A DNA stretch of 64,000 bases from the NCBI RefSeq assembly GCF_030409315.1, contig NZ_JAUFPS010000095.1, positions 1 to 64,000 of the forward strand, read 5' to 3'. Below are positions 33,861 to 42,984 of this stretch, in pieces. Each line of letters opens with the position of its first letter. The first letter of the stretch is position 1. Position numbers and translations under genes: made by a program. Source of the stretch: Mucilaginibacter flavus. GTDB lineage: Bacteria > Bacteroidota > Bacteroidia > Sphingobacteriales > Sphingobacteriaceae. The notes under the pieces are model-generated. The model saw only the letters and a program-made list of their open reading frames with translations, did not search any database and was not told where the DNA came from.

Positions 33861-35177
33861 TTACAGGAAATCGCCGCCTAACTGGCTCATCTCCTGTTCT
33901 TTTAATTCATATTGCCCTGTATCCGAGCGTAATTCGTCCATGACAACCGTCGCTGCATCAACGCCTTGCGTTTTCATAGTATGCCCATATATTCTAGTAA
34001 GAGACTCTTTGAACTTGCGCTGATATAGAGCCCGGTGATTCAGCAGGTAAATTGCCGCAGTGACCAGATTACCGAACTGACGGCCGCTTGTGTTCTGGTA
34101 GGCAATGACCGTTTGATTTTTGGCTAAATTATGCAAATAAAAAGTAGCCAGGCCACCCATAAAACCACCATGGCCGACGCTTTTACCAAAACCCGGCTGT
34201 TCAAAAATTTCGAAGCCTAAACCATAGGAGCCCCTGCCTTCACCTAACATCGTATCCATGTGCTCCGCGTACCAGATCTGGCCGCTATTTAGCCGGACAG
34301 GTGTAAATGTTTGCTGCAGGGTGGAAGCCTTCAGCAGACGGCCGCTGAATAGAGCCTGGTCAAATTTTAGTAAATCTGCGGTAGTGCTGATGATATTCTT
34401 TTCACCATATGTGCCCGCACAGTTATAAATAAAATAGCGGTATTGGCCGACGCTGTCGATCGCTGCAAAGTCTTTTTCATACCAGGCTGACTGCACGTTG
34501 AGTTTTACCAATGCCGTGTCAGGGTTATGATAAACACTGGTTTTAGTAGGTAGCCATAGGTAGATTTTAGTCATTTGAGCGGGAATAAAAATATTCCGGT
34601 GCAGATAGTCAGCGAAACTCGTTCCACTCAATTTTTCTACTAACAGCGCCAATACGCTGTAACCAGGATTTGAGTACCGGTAATTATCGCCGGGTTTAAA
34701 TAACAATCCTTTATCCCATTTCCTTAAGGCTTCCATCACATTTTTGTTGGTGACTATCATGTCATTGTTTAACCCGACCAGGTACCCGTAGATTTCAATA
34801 TCGGGTAAACCTGAAGTGTGCGAGAGTAGTTGGCGTATGGAAATTTCCGGATACGGGAACCTGGGCAGATATTTTACCACATGGTCATCAAGCTTCAATT
34901 TGCCTTTATCTTTAAGTTGAAGTACAGCGACGGCTGTAAATGTTTTTGAAATGGAGGCCAGGTTAAATCTGGAATTAGCATTATTTAACTTTTTCGAAGC
35001 AAAATCAGCATACCCCCCTGTAGACTGGAATACTACTTTGCCTTTTTCAGCTAAAAGCACTGCTCCGTTCAACTGATGTTGATCCTGTTTGGCTTTGAAA
35101 AAAGAATCTATGCTTTGCGATTTTGCCTGCATCCAACCAATGAGCAGGCAAAAGCTAGTTATAATTATAGCTTTCAT
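33861..35177 (-). CDS. beta-lactamase-fold serine hydrolase, C-terminally shortened
   Basis: A 438-residue exported enzyme of the class C beta-lactamase/DD-peptidase fold. Signal peptide ends near MQAKSQ. The catalytic motifs are intact: SISK (SxxK, about residue 76), YSN (about 168) and HGG (about 339, 'VGHGGFMGG'). The body therefore looks functional. It ends early: an in-frame TAA follows '...MSQLGGDFL', and the TPR tail normal for such proteins is encoded directly beyond it. It overlaps the small gene upstream by 4 bases. Substrate unknown; many family members are esterases or peptidases rather than beta-lactamases. Confidence 0.88.
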   Translation of the reverse strand: MKAIIITSFCLLIGWMQAKSQSIDSFFKAKQDQHQLNGAVLLAEKGKVVFQSTGGYADFASKKLNNANSRFNLASISKTFTAVAVLQLKDKGKLKLDDHVVKYLPRFPYPEISIRQLLSHTSGLPDIEIYGYLVGLNNDMIVTNKNVMEALRKWDKGLLFKPGDNYRYSNPGYSVLALLVEKLSGTSFADYLHRNIFIPAQMTKIYLWLPTKTSVYHNPDTALVKLNVQSAWYEKDFAAIDSVGQYRYFIYNCAGTYGEKNIISTTADLLKFDQALFSGRLLKASTLQQTFTPVRLNSGQIWYAEHMDTMLGEGRGSYGLGFEIFEQPGFGKSVGHGGFMGGLATFYLHNLAKNQTVIAYQNTSGRQFGNLVTAAIYLLNHRALYQRKFKESLTRIYGHTMKTQGVDAATVVMDELRSDTGQYELKEQEMSQLGGDFL

Positions 35178-35452
35178 GATTTTGCGTTCTTTACTTTGTG
35201 CCTGCGTTCTTCTAATTTTTGTTGCAGTAAGCCAATGATGCTGCTGTAATGTTCCAGGTCTTCATTACCTACCTTTTTATTATTCACAAAGAATTCCGGG
35301 ATTTTATCGCCGATAACGATCATTTTATAGTGTATGCCTTCTTTGGACGTGTATACTATCATGTCTTTGTCTGCTGGTTTTCTGTTTGCCTGTCTATTGG
35401 CCAACACGGCTATCGAAGAGGCAATCAAGGAAATCAAGAATATTTTTTTCAT
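35174..35452 (-). CDS. small exported hypothetical protein
   Basis: About 92 residues with a signal-like N-terminus (MKKIFLISLIASSIAVLA) and a short mature part 'DMIVYTSKEGIHYKMIVIGDKIPEFFVNNKKVGNEDLEHYSSIIGLLQQKLEERRHK'. No domain is recognised. Its stop overlaps the start of the serine hydrolase by 4 bases, so the two are co-translated. The start at ATG 35452 is preferred over an upstream in-frame Met at 35470. Confidence 0.72.
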   Translation of the reverse strand: MKKIFLISLIASSIAVLANRQANRKPADKDMIVYTSKEGIHYKMIVIGDKIPEFFVNNKKVGNEDLEHYSSIIGLLQQKLEERRHKVKNAKS

Positions 35453-35847
35453 GCTGTTATTTTTCACCAAAATTAACCCTGACTGGAGCGCACCCGTCTA
35501 TAGAAAAACTTCAGAAAAGATTCAGAATAAATAATTCTCGCGATGTTCGCGCTTTTGAACATTGAGGATACATGCCTCCTCTGAATTCTGGCAGCAATCT
35601 TCGATAGACTACTTTCGTGATTATAAGTAGAGTAGCGAATCAGGTGACAACTCTTTTCCTCCATTGAGAAATTGATTGGTCAGAAAATCAAAGTTTTTCG
35701 TTTCACGTTCCAACTAATCACCTCGTACGTAGCTCTATTTTGGTCTGCCCGTAGCCGGAAAGATAAATAAGAGCCCGTAGGAGAATCGAACCTTTAACTT
35801 AAGCCACCTTTAATTCACTCAGAAATCCTAAATTGTCTAAAAAATGA
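35453..35847. other. gene-less stretch with a short tRNA-like fragment
   Basis: No supported gene on either strand. Read on the minus strand, 35771-35795 (GGTTCGATTCTCCTACGGGC within it) resembles the T-arm and 3' acceptor strand of a tRNA, but the T-stem does not pair well and no D- or anticodon arm precedes it. It may be a relic of an integration event or chance. The stretch borders a decayed gene. Confidence 0.4.
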
Positions 35848-36393
35848 TTAGAATTCTGTCCAGTCTGGGAGGTAGCGGATCAGGGCTGCGCACTGGGATA
35901 CATAAGTTAAAAAGACCGCGATTATAAAAGCGACCACACCTAAACCGCCCGATAAATCGATATTATCATGACTATCGTACTCCTTAAAAAAGCTGGAAAA
36001 CCGAGGTATTGATAACGCCATTCTTCTTTCAGATAGACCGCTCCAATAAATGCCGCGGAACACATTAAAGTCAATAACGCATAAACACCAAAAAGCACCA
36101 ACACTTTTTATTCTTGTCCATGACATAAATATTTGTTTCTGGCCATAGCCAGGCACAACTGAAGGATTGACCCTCAACTAAGCCAGGTAGCAGATCGCTG
36201 GTAAACCAGCTTTAGGCAATATCTCGTTGTGGAACGCGCTAAATTCCAAATGGTTTTTACCAAAGACTTCAATATACTGATGGTTAATCGCCGTCATTTC
36301 CGGTGTCAGATGCTCCCAGATGTAGATCAGGCAAAAGCCGATAAATGCTATAGTTAAGAGGATCAATTCATGCGTTCTCCATTTTACTTTCAT
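35848..36393 (-). pseudogene. remnant of a LytS-type sensor kinase membrane domain
   Basis: The frame opens with MKVKWRTHELILLTIAFIGF, the usual start of the membrane part of a LytS-type histidine kinase in this group, and stops at 'LPAICYLA' (36178). Past that stop another frame gives the membrane segment VLVLFGVYALLTLMC, then GAVYLKEEWRYQYLGFPAFL, then a stop, and a third frame continues with 'GGLGVVAFIIAVFLTYVSQ'. At least two frameshifts are thus needed to join the pieces. The cytoplasmic kinase part is absent. This is a decayed, truncated gene. Confidence 0.75.
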
Positions 36394-36426
36394 GTCCTTG
36401 TATTTTACAATACAGGATTCGCGCAA

Positions 36427-36850
36427 ATCAACAATGCTCGATTAAAAAATGTGATGAATAACTTCGAAAATGTGACGAACACCTGATCTGCCGATTTTTT
36501 ATTGCAATGGAAACTATTGTGAATTACTTAAATCAACTCATTAAATGTTTTTAGGCCCGCTAATATTTAACAATTGAAATAAGAAGTAGATTTTGTTGCT
36601 ATGCCTCATATAATATTTTATTTGTGATAGAAAACTTTATAATCTTTTTCCATCAGTAAATTATTGGCCTGTAAATCCACCTGAATGAGGTTTTTGTTTC
36701 GGAATGGGTGTTATGGCACGTTTACCGGGCGATCCGTTGTTGCCAACGTAGTCCGTTTGCAAATAAGTTATAATAAAAACCGCCAATGATAAAAATTATA
36801 ATCACCAGCGGCCTGTTAAAGGACCAAAATTAGTCCTCAGCATTTATTGA
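36427..36850. other. gene-less stretch; one short minus-strand frame without a good start
   Basis: No gene is supported. On the minus strand a short frame (about 36661-36795) ends in GNNGSPGKRAITPIPKQKPHSGGFTGQ before a TAA. It is protein-like in composition, but has no ATG and is preceded by stops, so it is either a decayed small gene or one with an unusual start. A small terminator-like hairpin lies at 36820-36837. Confidence 0.35.
36820..36837 (-). terminator. weak terminator-like hairpin after lipocalin-like gene
   Basis: AGGAC pairs with GTCCT around an 8-base A/T-rich loop. On the minus strand it is followed by TTT, 13 bases after the stop of the gene at 36851-37255. The stem is only 5 bp, so confidence is low. 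Confidence 0.35.
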
Positions 36851-37255
36851 TTAACGGTAAAGCGTAAAGGTAACTATCATACCCTCATCCGGCCTTGTGA
36901 ATACCAGCTGATGTTCAGAAAGACTAATAAGTGTAGCTGTGATAATAGATTTACCTTTCTTTTTAACAGTTACCTCTGTGCCCTTTTCATTTATCATCCA
37001 AGTGAAATGTTTTTTACCTATATCAAGCGAATTGCTTTTAAAAGTAAACCCGTATTTCTTAAAATCTGCTTCATCACCGTCGATGATCTTTTGATCCTTC
37101 TGTCTTTCCTTCTCCTTAATATTTGAAGGGAATTGGGCCTTTAGACTTTTCAATTTCCAGGTACCGTTAATCATCTCCGTTTTAGAAGCCTGGCCATACA
37201 CAACACTAAAGTAGCAGATAGTTGCAATCAATAAGCAATTGAATTTTGTTTTCAT
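36851..37255 (-). CDS. exported lipocalin-like hypothetical protein
   Basis: A 134-residue protein with signal peptide (MKTKFNCLLIATICYFSVVYGQ). The mature part 'EMINGTWKLKSLKAQFPSN' followed by beta-strand-like segments ('YGFTFKSNSLDIGKKHFTWMINEKGTEVTV', 'TATLISLSEHQLVFTRPDEGMIVTFTLYR') fits small lipocalin-like beta-barrels of Bacteroidota, which open with 'G.W.L'. It stands alone on the minus strand between gene-less DNA and the LytTR pair. Function unknown. Confidence 0.72.
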   Translation of the reverse strand: MKTKFNCLLIATICYFSVVYGQASKTEMINGTWKLKSLKAQFPSNIKEKERQKDQKIIDGDEADFKKYGFTFKSNSLDIGKKHFTWMINEKGTEVTVKKKGKSIITATLISLSEHQLVFTRPDEGMIVTFTLYR

Positions 37256-37397
37256 AATTTTATTTGTTTTGATGCAATAGTAAGCCGATCACCATGAGAA
37301 TTTATTCAAATACTAATGAACCGGTCAATTTGAAAGACGAAAAGGCTGTTTTTCATGCTGGAACAACCGTTTTAATCCTGTCCATTAAATGCGTTTC

Positions 37398-38168
37398 TTA
37401 CCTGCTCAACCAGGATTTGAAGATTTGTGCCCGTTCCTTACTTACAATAATCCCTTCTGGAATCTCTGGTGAAACCATTACTTTTAATTTACCATTGAAA
37501 TAGTTATGAACGACTTTAATCGACGAAAAAGCTGCAATATATTGCCGGTTTAGCCGAAAGAATACATGTGGATCGACCAGTTTTTCCAATTCATCAAGAG
37601 TATGATCCAGCATATAGCGCTTTTGAGCGCTGGTAGTCAGAAAAGTAAGTTTATCTGTAAAGCTAAAATAAGCGACCTCGGAAATGGAAACCGGGATAAA
37701 TTTATCACCTGTTTTAATGAGAAACCTTTTCTTATAACCGGAAACCACTTCCTGGGATTTGTAATTGTTGGCCATAAGAGATTCTACCATTTGTTTGAGA
37801 TTTCCCTGAACGCCCGCAGTCGCCTTAAATTTATCAATAGCATATGTCAATAAACCTTGTTCTACCGGCTTAAGTAAATAATCAACACTGTTCACTTTGA
37901 ACGCCTTGATAGCATATTCGTCATAGGCGGTAGTGAAAATTACAGGGGCTTTTATTTCAACCTGTTCAAAAATTTCAAAAGACTGACCGTCAGCGAGCAT
38001 AATATCCATAAAAATCAGATCAGGATGGGGGTAAGTGTCAAACCATTCTACAGCCTCTTCTATGCTGTCGATTACTTTGATAACCTGAATAGTTGGGTCA
38101 ATTTCCAAGAGCATGTTTTGAAGCCTTTTTGCTGCGAGCGCTTCGTCTTCTATTAGTATAACTTTCAT
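37398..38168 (-). CDS. LytTR-type response regulator
   Basis: A 256-residue regulator with a receiver domain (about 1-115: 'VILIEDEALAAKRL', phosphoacceptor Asp in 'PDLIFMDIMLADGQ', 'VIFTTAYDEYAIKAF', 'DYLLKPVE') and a C-terminal LytTR DNA-binding domain (about 150-250: 'KRFLIKTGDKFIPVSISEVAYF', 'LDELEKLVDPHVFFRLNRQYIA'). Its start overlaps the sensor kinase gene by 4 bases. Such pairs in Bacteroidota often control adjacent export or surface genes. Confidence 0.95.
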   Translation of the reverse strand: MKVILIEDEALAAKRLQNMLLEIDPTIQVIKVIDSIEEAVEWFDTYPHPDLIFMDIMLADGQSFEIFEQVEIKAPVIFTTAYDEYAIKAFKVNSVDYLLKPVEQGLLTYAIDKFKATAGVQGNLKQMVESLMANNYKSQEVVSGYKKRFLIKTGDKFIPVSISEVAYFSFTDKLTFLTTSAQKRYMLDHTLDELEKLVDPHVFFRLNRQYIAAFSSIKVVHNYFNGKLKVMVSPEIPEGIIVSKERAQIFKSWLSR

Positions 38169-39205
38169 AATGCCGTATTTTCAAGAATAAGAGGAATTGA
38201 TACGCTGAAATCAATATCAGTAATAACGATATCTACCTTTTTTTCAGTGAGTAGTTTATACCTATTGATGATATTATTTAATCCGGTATGGGTGGATTCA
38301 ACTCCTGAAGTTTTCTTCTGTAGATTGTTCCGGATGATAATATGTTCATTTTCCTGAATCACTGTAATTGTCAATGGCTTCCGGTTGGATATAATATTGT
38401 GTTTGATCGCATTCTCAACCAGCATCTGCATGGTAAAAGGTACGATCATGATATGATCAATCACCTCCGTTAACCGATAATCAATGATGAGATTTTCCCC
38501 GAACCGCATTTGAAAAAGAAAAATATAGTCTTTCAAAAAATCCAGTTCAGCCTTCAATTCAACAATGTTTTTTTCATTGTAGGTCAAAATATGGCGGTAA
38601 ACATTGGATAGCTTTTGAATAAATAAAACGGAGAGTTGCGGGTCCTCCGGCACCAGTGTGATTAATGCATTGAGGCTGTTAAACAGGAAATGCGGGCTGA
38701 TCTGGTTCTTAAGTAATTCAAACTGTGAAATCAGGCTTTCTTTTTCTAGCCGTTCAGATTCATACAAACTATGTTCCCAGTTGCCAAAAAAGTAGGCAAC
38801 CTCATAACAGACAGTGATAATAAACAAGAGGATGGTGCTTTTTTGCATGGTATCCTTCAGTTCATCCAGAAATGTTTCATGGTTTTCCGGCGGTTTAAGC
38901 GACTGATTTATAACTGCGACGATCAAACCCATCACAGTTATGAATACCGCAAAAATTAAAACCTGGAATAATATTTTTTTGCCGGCATCTTTCGGTCTTG
39001 GAAATTTCTTTCTCAAAAAAACAAAGATGACCCGGTTGCTTTCCCAATAAAAAAGTATGAAGAGTGTATTCTTGACAAATTTTACTATCCATACATCCCA
39101 GGAATAGGACGCCCAGGAATCATGAGCCAAAAGGATTAATAATATTCCAATTAGGGGAACACCGATTATCCTGGCCCACTTATCATTTAGTCTATGTTTT
39201 TGCAT
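38165..39205 (-). CDS. LytS/YehU-type sensor histidine kinase
   Basis: About 346 residues: four membrane segments in the first ~140 residues, a coiled stretch ('LYESERLEKESLISQFELLKNQ'), then the His_kinase family motif 'QISPHFLFNSLNALITLV' with the phospho-accepting His in 'SPHFLFN' and a C-terminal ATPase region with 'MQMLVENAIKHNI'. The ATG at 39205 is preferred over an upstream TTG at 39241. Operon with the LytTR regulator. Confidence 0.93.
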   Translation of the reverse strand: MQKHRLNDKWARIIGVPLIGILLILLAHDSWASYSWDVWIVKFVKNTLFILFYWESNRVIFVFLRKKFPRPKDAGKKILFQVLIFAVFITVMGLIVAVINQSLKPPENHETFLDELKDTMQKSTILLFIITVCYEVAYFFGNWEHSLYESERLEKESLISQFELLKNQISPHFLFNSLNALITLVPEDPQLSVLFIQKLSNVYRHILTYNEKNIVELKAELDFLKDYIFLFQMRFGENLIIDYRLTEVIDHIMIVPFTMQMLVENAIKHNIISNRKPLTITVIQENEHIIIRNNLQKKTSGVESTHTGLNNIINRYKLLTEKKVDIVITDIDFSVSIPLILENTAL

Positions 39206-39564
39206 CAAAAGAAGTTTAGTTGAATTTATGGATAAGTTCAATTTATTTTTTAATTGTTTATGGCTAAAGAATAATTGGCGGCCTGAAATTCGGCATTATT
39301 TTAGGCCTATACATTAAACATTGTTTGAGACGTACTATTATAGCGTTGATCCATCTAAAATACGTTATGAAACGTGCAATTTGAGCTTTAATGATGGTGA
39401 TAGTATTCCGATAATCAGTTTATTTTAACACTGTAATTTATTTAAATCAATTTTGCTTCGACGGCATTTTTAGCTGTTTTGTATCTTAAATCGGTTGCCC
39501 TGATATTAAAAAGTGCAGGACTGTTCAAGCGGGAGTTAACTTGCAACAGCATTAAATAAATAAA
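39206..39564. other. intergenic region between divergent genes, no gene seen
   Basis: About 360 bases between the divergent kinase and M61 peptidase genes. A/T-rich, without a convincing open frame, hairpin or exact TAnnTTTG box. It must hold promoters for both directions. Confidence 0.5.
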
Positions 39565-41409
39565 ATGAAGAAGCTAAGTTTAACATTCTTTCTGGCATGC
39601 AGACTCATGTTAATACTGATCCTGATTTTTTGCGATGCTATAATTCTTAAAGCACAGCAGTTAAAACACGGTATAGAATTTGAAATATCGATGGACCGCC
39701 CTTCAGATCACTTTTTCCATATAGTTCTCAATTATAAAAATCCGCCAAAAGAAGTTGTTGATTTCAATATGCCTACCTGGACACCCGGATTTTATGAAAT
39801 TGTGGATTTTGCAGGCGCTGTTCAAAATTTTAGTGCCATTGGGTGCAACGGTAAAAAGTTATCCTGGTCAAAAGCAAGCAGTAACACCTGGGAGGTGAAA
39901 AACCCGAAAAAGCAACCGATCAAAATCACTTATGATGTTAGGGCGATAGAACCTTTCATCGGCAATATTAACCTCGATGATCATTACGGGTATATCATAC
40001 CCGGAGCCGTATGCTCATATTCAGCTGGGGAACTCAAAACGCCAGTAACTATAGAAGTCAAACCTTATTCAAAATGGCCCCCATTCGTTGCTACAAGCCT
40101 CGATACTGTTTTAGGAAAATCGAATACTTTTTATGCTGCTGATTTCGATGTGTTGTATGACAGTCCATTTTTGATGGGTGAGTTGGAAAAGTTTCCTTCA
40201 TTTATGTTGAAAGGCAAGCCTGTAGGGTTTATCGGTTATAATTTAGGAAATTTTGATAGAAAAGCATTTATGACGGATCTCTCGAAGATTGTTATAAGCG
40301 GAAGTAATATCATAGGAGACATCCCGTATAGTCACTACTCTTTTTTGGCTGTTGGCATTAATGGAGGGGATTATGGCGGAATTGAGCACCTCAATTCAGT
40401 TTCCATCATTATGAATACGAATGGCTTGCTTTCCCCAAGGAGGAAAAATGCCTTTTATGCATTTCTTGCCCATGAGTATTTCCATCTATATAATGTCAAG
40501 CGAATACGGCCAATTGCATTGGGACCATTTGATTACAGCAAAGAAAATTACACCAACCTTTTATGGGTTTCAGAAGGATTCACCGATTATTATGAATACC
40601 TGATCCTGAACCGCGCAGGATTGATGAAAAAAGATGGAGTATTGGCAAATTATCAGGAGCATATCAGTAATTATGAAAATAAGCCAGGTCATCTTTTTCA
40701 AACGGCTAATCAGGCAAACCAAGGTATCTGGGCAATTAGGGGTAATCCAAATGCCAGAACTTCAGACGAAATTGATAAAACGATATCCGTATATGATAAA
40801 GGCTGCGCCATAGGCCTTATGCTAGATCTTGAGATACGCCATGACACACACAACAAGGTATCGCTCGACGATGTGATGAAGATACTTTATAAAGACTATT
40901 ACAAAAGATTGAAAAGGGGGTTTACAGATCAGGAATTCCGGAGAGCCTGCGAAAAAGCTGCTGGTAAGTCGCTATCAGAAATATTCGGTTATTCATCTAC
41001 CGTAAAACCCATCAATTATCCCAAATATCTTGCTTATGCCGGGCTACAAATCGACACCGTTACTAAAACGTTGCCTGGGGGCTACCTCGGCGCATTTTTA
41101 GGGATGAGGGACAGCACTTTGTTGGTTGGAAGTGTAGATAATCATTCGCCGGCGATGAATGCCGGATTACAGCCGGGGGATAAAATATTAATGGTTGACG
41201 GAGTAAAAGCAGACCTTCAGTCTTATAAAACTTATATGCTGACCAAGAAAAAAGGGGATACACTCAACCTTAAAATCGAAAGAGATAGCCTGGAAAAGAA
41301 CCTCACGGCCTTGATCGAAATCAAGCGGGAAAAGAGTTTTGCCATAACGGGAGCGGAACACCCGGATGACCTCGCGAGACAAATTTACAAAAGCTGGCTA
41401 TTGCCCTAA
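39565..41409 (+). CDS. M61-family metallopeptidase with PDZ-like end (copy 1)
   Basis: A 614-residue exported protein: signal peptide to about residue 31, an N-terminal beta domain, then the M61 (glycyl-aminopeptidase-like) catalytic domain with zinc motif HEYFH (residues 303-307) and the third-ligand region 'LLWVSEGFTDYYEYL' (Glu about 337). A PDZ-like domain follows near 515-590 ('SPAMNAGLQPGDKILMVDGVKADLQ'). Length is normal for the family. It closely resembles copy 3 at 57601 around the active site (HEYFHLYNxKRIRPxxLGPF in both). Substrates of such enzymes are Gly/Ala-rich peptides in known cases; here unknown. Confidence 0.93.
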   Translation: MKKLSLTFFLACRLMLILILIFCDAIILKAQQLKHGIEFEISMDRPSDHFFHIVLNYKNPPKEVVDFNMPTWTPGFYEIVDFAGAVQNFSAIGCNGKKLSWSKASSNTWEVKNPKKQPIKITYDVRAIEPFIGNINLDDHYGYIIPGAVCSYSAGELKTPVTIEVKPYSKWPPFVATSLDTVLGKSNTFYAADFDVLYDSPFLMGELEKFPSFMLKGKPVGFIGYNLGNFDRKAFMTDLSKIVISGSNIIGDIPYSHYSFLAVGINGGDYGGIEHLNSVSIIMNTNGLLSPRRKNAFYAFLAHEYFHLYNVKRIRPIALGPFDYSKENYTNLLWVSEGFTDYYEYLILNRAGLMKKDGVLANYQEHISNYENKPGHLFQTANQANQGIWAIRGNPNARTSDEIDKTISVYDKGCAIGLMLDLEIRHDTHNKVSLDDVMKILYKDYYKRLKRGFTDQEFRRACEKAAGKSLSEIFGYSSTVKPINYPKYLAYAGLQIDTVTKTLPGGYLGAFLGMRDSTLLVGSVDNHSPAMNAGLQPGDKILMVDGVKADLQSYKTYMLTKKKGDTLNLKIERDSLEKNLTALIEIKREKSFAITGAEHPDDLARQIYKSWLLP

Positions 41410-41449
41410 TATTCGTTTGCCTTTAAAGTTAAATTTTATTACTACCAAA

Positions 41450-42262
41450 ATGGTAAAAACTATTTTTATTACCGGTGCCTCAACCGGATTAGGTAAAGCT
41501 ACGGCCATACTATTCGCCCTCCGCGGCTGGAATGTAATCGCCACAATGCGCAGTCCCGAAAAAGACATAGACCTGAGCGGCTATCCTAATATTAAAGTCA
41601 TGGCACTTGATGTGACCGATCCCGAGCAAATAATTGATGTTGCTGTAAATGTTGCTACAAAAGTTGTACCTGATGTCGTATTCAATAATGCCGGATATGG
41701 TCTTTCCGGCCCGCTGGAAGGCACAACCGACGAACAGCTTACGCGACAAATCAACACCAACCTCTTAGGCGTAATGAGGGTGACAAAAGCATTCATACCA
41801 CTATTCAGAGAAAGAAAATCGGGTATTTTTCTTACCACAACATCCATAGGTGGATTAGTAACCTTCCCCTTTAATTCCGTTTATCACGCTACTAAATGGG
41901 CATTAGAAGGTTGGTGTGAAAGTCTTTCCTATGAATTAGGACAGTTTGGCATTGATGTAAAAACGGTTTCCCCCGGGGGAATTAGAACCGATTTTGCAGG
42001 TCGTTCCCTCGTATTGACAAATCATCCTGAGTATACTGAACCGTTGAATAAGGTACTAGAGGTATTTGCAGATCCTTCCCGAACTGCACAGCATTCAACA
42101 CCTGAACAAATTGCGAAAGTAATTTTTGAGGCAGCAACAGATGGCCAAAAGCGGTTAAGATATATTGCCGGTGAAGATGCTAAGAATATTTATATGCAGC
42201 GCCTGGAGCTTGGCGGCGAAAAATTCCGAAAAGCAATCGATATTCGTTTCTTTGGAAAATAA
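41450..42262 (+). CDS. short-chain dehydrogenase/reductase
   Basis: About 270 residues with the SDR cofactor motif 'FITGASTGLGKATAI' (TGxxxGxG), 'FNNAGYGLSGPLEG' (NNAG) and the catalytic YHATK (YxxxK). It belongs to the classical SDR branch. The Met at 41450 (MVKTIFITGAS) is chosen; the frame is open upstream but that part overlaps the M61 gene. It may be transcribed with the M61 gene (40-bp gap). Substrate unknown. Confidence 0.92.
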   Translation: MVKTIFITGASTGLGKATAILFALRGWNVIATMRSPEKDIDLSGYPNIKVMALDVTDPEQIIDVAVNVATKVVPDVVFNNAGYGLSGPLEGTTDEQLTRQINTNLLGVMRVTKAFIPLFRERKSGIFLTTTSIGGLVTFPFNSVYHATKWALEGWCESLSYELGQFGIDVKTVSPGGIRTDFAGRSLVLTNHPEYTEPLNKVLEVFADPSRTAQHSTPEQIAKVIFEAATDGQKRLRYIAGEDAKNIYMQRLELGGEKFRKAIDIRFFGK

Positions 42263-42413
42263 GCCGGGCATACCTATCCAGGAGCGGTTAAATACTTGAC
42301 ATGATCCCAAACTTATGTGTTGAGATTATCGTCGATATCAATGATTAAGACAGGCTTTAGCGCTTGTATATTTTGATTAAGTTAGCGATCTTAAAATTAT
42401 TTCACAGGCTCCG

Positions 42414-42977
42414 ATGAAAGACTTTGCAGATTTTATAAAATCAAGGGTGTTTATTAGGGAGGCAGACCTTCAGTTAATACTGGATAAGTTTAAAATAAAA
42501 AACGTTGAAAAGGGGCAGTTTGTTTTAAAAAGTGGTCAAATTGCCAACCAATATTTTTATATCAGTTCAGGAGCTTTACGTTTTTTTTTTGGCGAATTCG
42601 ACCAGCAACTCACTGCCTGGATAGTTTTCGAAAACGAATTCTTTGCAGAAATTTCCAGCCTCAGTCCGCAGAAACCTACCCGCTTCAATATAGAAGCAAT
42701 TGAAAAAACTGAGCTGCTTTATATCGATAAAGCGGATATGGAAACCCTCTATAAGCAAATTCCTGCCTGGCAGGAATTTGGCAGGAAGACCTGGGAATCT
42801 ATGGCAGTAAGGATGATCGATGAGATCATTAGTTTTCAAACGAAGACCGCTGAAGAGCGATACTTAGCGTTTTTAAAAGTACCAGGTTACCTCCAAAAAG
42901 TTCCGGTGAAACAATTGGCATCCTATCTGGGCATTACCCCGAACGCTCTCAGCAGGATCAGAAAAAAGATCAGGTAA
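42414..42977 (+). CDS. Crp/Fnr-family transcriptional regulator
   Basis: A 187-residue protein with a cyclic-nucleotide-binding-like barrel ('VEKGQFVLKSGQIANQYFYISSGALRFFFGEFD', about 33-65) and a C-terminal helix-turn-helix ('VKQLASYLGITPNALSRIRKKIR'). It is the same short type as the regulator at 3701. The NmrA-type reductase gene starts 67 bases downstream; the gap contains an 18-bp perfect palindrome, so this regulator may act on that gene. Confidence 0.9.
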   Translation: MKDFADFIKSRVFIREADLQLILDKFKIKNVEKGQFVLKSGQIANQYFYISSGALRFFFGEFDQQLTAWIVFENEFFAEISSLSPQKPTRFNIEAIEKTELLYIDKADMETLYKQIPAWQEFGRKTWESMAVRMIDEIISFQTKTAEERYLAFLKVPGYLQKVPVKQLASYLGITPNALSRIRKKIR

Positions 42978-42984
42978 GTTCATT

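Noticed and set aside
33861-35177. Serine hydrolase as a true antibiotic-resistance beta-lactamase
   Set aside because: Motifs are those of the broad class C/esterase fold and the protein is long with a TPR tail; nothing shows specific beta-lactam activity.
35473-35664. 63-residue open frame on the minus strand
   Set aside because: No domain, no signal, and it borders decayed DNA.
36661-36795. Short minus-strand frame ending in KRAITPIPKQKPHSGGFTGQ
   Set aside because: Protein-like end but no ATG and stops directly upstream; could be a decayed small gene.
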